Positions 63,243-64,000 of a stretch of 64,000 bases of DNA are shown piece after piece. Numbering within the stretch: position 1 is the first letter of the stretch; every line of letters starts with the position of its first letter. The position numbers and the translations under genes are program-made. The stretch is taken from positions 744,001 through 808,000 of the forward strand of contig NZ_QRDQ01000009.1 in assembly GCF_003385895.1 (NCBI RefSeq), written 5' to 3'. The notes under the pieces are model-generated. The model had not been told where the DNA came from, did no database searches, and worked only from the letters and a program-made list of their open reading frames with translations. The stretch comes from Flavobacterium cutihirudinis (GTDB lineage Bacteria; Bacteroidota; Bacteroidia; Flavobacteriales; Flavobacteriaceae).

Positions 63243-64000
63243 TTATTTGATAACCGCTAATTCTTCTGCATTTTTATCAAGTTCCAAAACAATAACAGAA
63301 CTTACTTTATTCGGTAAAACTGCCGGCAGATTAATTTCGATTTGTGAATTTTTGCTTTGGACAAATGAAACTTTATCACCATCCAAAAAGTAAGCTTTTT
63401 TTATTGCAGCATTTCCTAAAGCCGGAAGAACAAGCTTATCTGCAATTCTTTCAAAAACATGTAGATATACTATATTTCCCTTTCTTGTTGCTGCATATGC
63501 ACTGTTAGGTTTATAAGGACCACCTTTAGTACCATAAATACTTGCACCATATTTATTTAACCAGTCTCCCATTTCTTTAAGACGTTCAGTTTGTCGGGCT
63601 TCTATGCGGCCGTCCATCATTGGACCGACATTAAAAAGTAAGTTCCCATTTCCTCCAGCGGTTTTTACAAGAGTCTGAATGCATTCTTTAAGGGATTTCA
63701 TTTTATCATTTGGTTTCCAAGCCCATTGATTACAAATAGTAATACAACTTTCCCAAGGATCATTCATATTCAAATCACCAATTTTCTGTTCAGGCGTTAA
63801 ATAATCACCCACTGAAGCTGAGGAGAATGAGTAATGATCTCCTTTTCCTAGTCTATTATTTACAATAACATCTTTATCAAGACTTTTTATGAATTTATAG
63901 ACTTCTGCTCCATGTTCTAATTTCCATTGTTCTTCCCAGTTACCATCAAACCATAACATATAAGGTTTGTAGCGCGTAATTATTTCTTTTAATTCATTCT
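63243..64000 (-). CDS. GH29 alpha-L-fucosidase, C-terminal part (5' end outside window)
   Basis: The frame is open from the window edge at 64000, so the first part of the gene is missing and only the last 252 residues or so are seen. The nucleophile motif LWFDG lies about 17 residues into the fragment. QWAWKPNDKMKSLKECIQTLVKTAGGNGNLLFNVGPMMDGRI is the usual GH29 post-catalytic block, of which GNLLFNVGP is most typical. A C-terminal beta domain ends with VIVLELDKNAEELAVIK. It is the third GH29 of this operon and overlaps no other gene. Confidence 0.9.
   Translation of the reverse strand, partial: NELKEIITRYKPYMLWFDGNWEEQWKLEHGAEVYKFIKSLDKDVIVNNRLGKGDHYSFSSASVGDYLTPEQKIGDLNMNDPWESCITICNQWAWKPNDKMKSLKECIQTLVKTAGGNGNLLFNVGPMMDGRIEARQTERLKEMGDWLNKYGASIYGTKGGPYKPNSAYAATRKGNIVYLHVFERIADKLVLPALGNAAIKKAYFLDGDKVSFVQSKNSQIEINLPAVLPNKVSSVIVLELDKNAEELAVIK

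Overview
The window is about 34% GC by eye. It carries Bacteroidota hallmarks: TAnnTTTG promoter boxes, few recognisable Shine-Dalgarno sites, a type IX secretion (T9SS) type B sorting domain, the Bacteroidota-specific DUF4295 ribosomal protein, and abundant GH26/GH130/GH97/GH29/GH95 enzymes. Everything fits a Flavobacterium-like chromosome close to F. johnsoniae. The species is an inference. No tRNA, rRNA, CRISPR array, transposase or phage gene was recognised.

Region 1 (1-10.2 kb, + strand) is a beta-mannan/galactomannan utilisation operon: GH26 mannanase (5'-truncated by the window edge), GPH sugar symporter, GH130 mannosylglucose phosphorylase, AGE-family 2-epimerase, a small carbohydrate-binding secreted protein, an unassigned clan GH-A lipoprotein glycosidase, a GH5_7 mannanase and a GH97 alpha-galactosidase-type enzyme. 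The epimerase plus phosphorylase give an intracellular route from mannobiose to mannosyl-glucose to mannose-1-phosphate plus glucose. Region 2 (10.5-17 kb, mostly - strand) adds an aldo/keto reductase, a GH3 beta-glucosidase, a sialate-O-acetylesterase-type enzyme and a CE2-type deacetylase overlapping by 11 bp, consistent with acetylated glucomannan as a substrate.

Region 3 (17-36 kb) is mixed: NlpC/P60 and L,D-transpeptidase wall enzymes, a DUF1573 protein, a histidine kinase/response regulator pair, a metallo-beta-lactamase-fold hydrolase, a B12-binding radical SAM protein with an unusual cysteine motif and a repeat embedded in its reading frame, a 1356-residue T9SS cargo protein, an MFS transporter, BshC, a DUF5009 membrane acyltransferase and Ndk. 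Region 4 (35-48 kb, mostly - strand) is housekeeping: rpmB-rpmG-DUF4295, ftsY, a DUF721 protein, cinA, an Hpt protein, a FAH-family enzyme, an exonuclease, a lipoamide acyltransferase (E2), a glycosyltransferase and an Omp85-like barrel. An archaemetzincin-like lipoprotein gene downstream of ftsY is interrupted by one in-frame TAA. Region 5 (48-53 kb) holds small envelope proteins, a second DUF5009 protein, a CpsB-type phosphatase and DUF4386/DUF6326 membrane proteins.

Region 6 (53.3-64 kb, - strand) is an L-fucose/fucoside catabolic operon: three GH29 enzymes (one truncated by the window edge), a GH95-like enzyme, an SSS symporter, an enolase-superfamily L-fuconate dehydratase, an SDR dehydrogenase and an exported mutarotase-like lipoprotein. 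It implies an oxidative, non-phosphorylating fucose route.

The intergenic spaces are unusually rich in long, near-perfect inverted repeats from several families (around 8.15, 10.3, 11.6, 14.3, 17.7, 33.2, 34.7, 37.1, 43.1, 48.6 and 53.2 kb).
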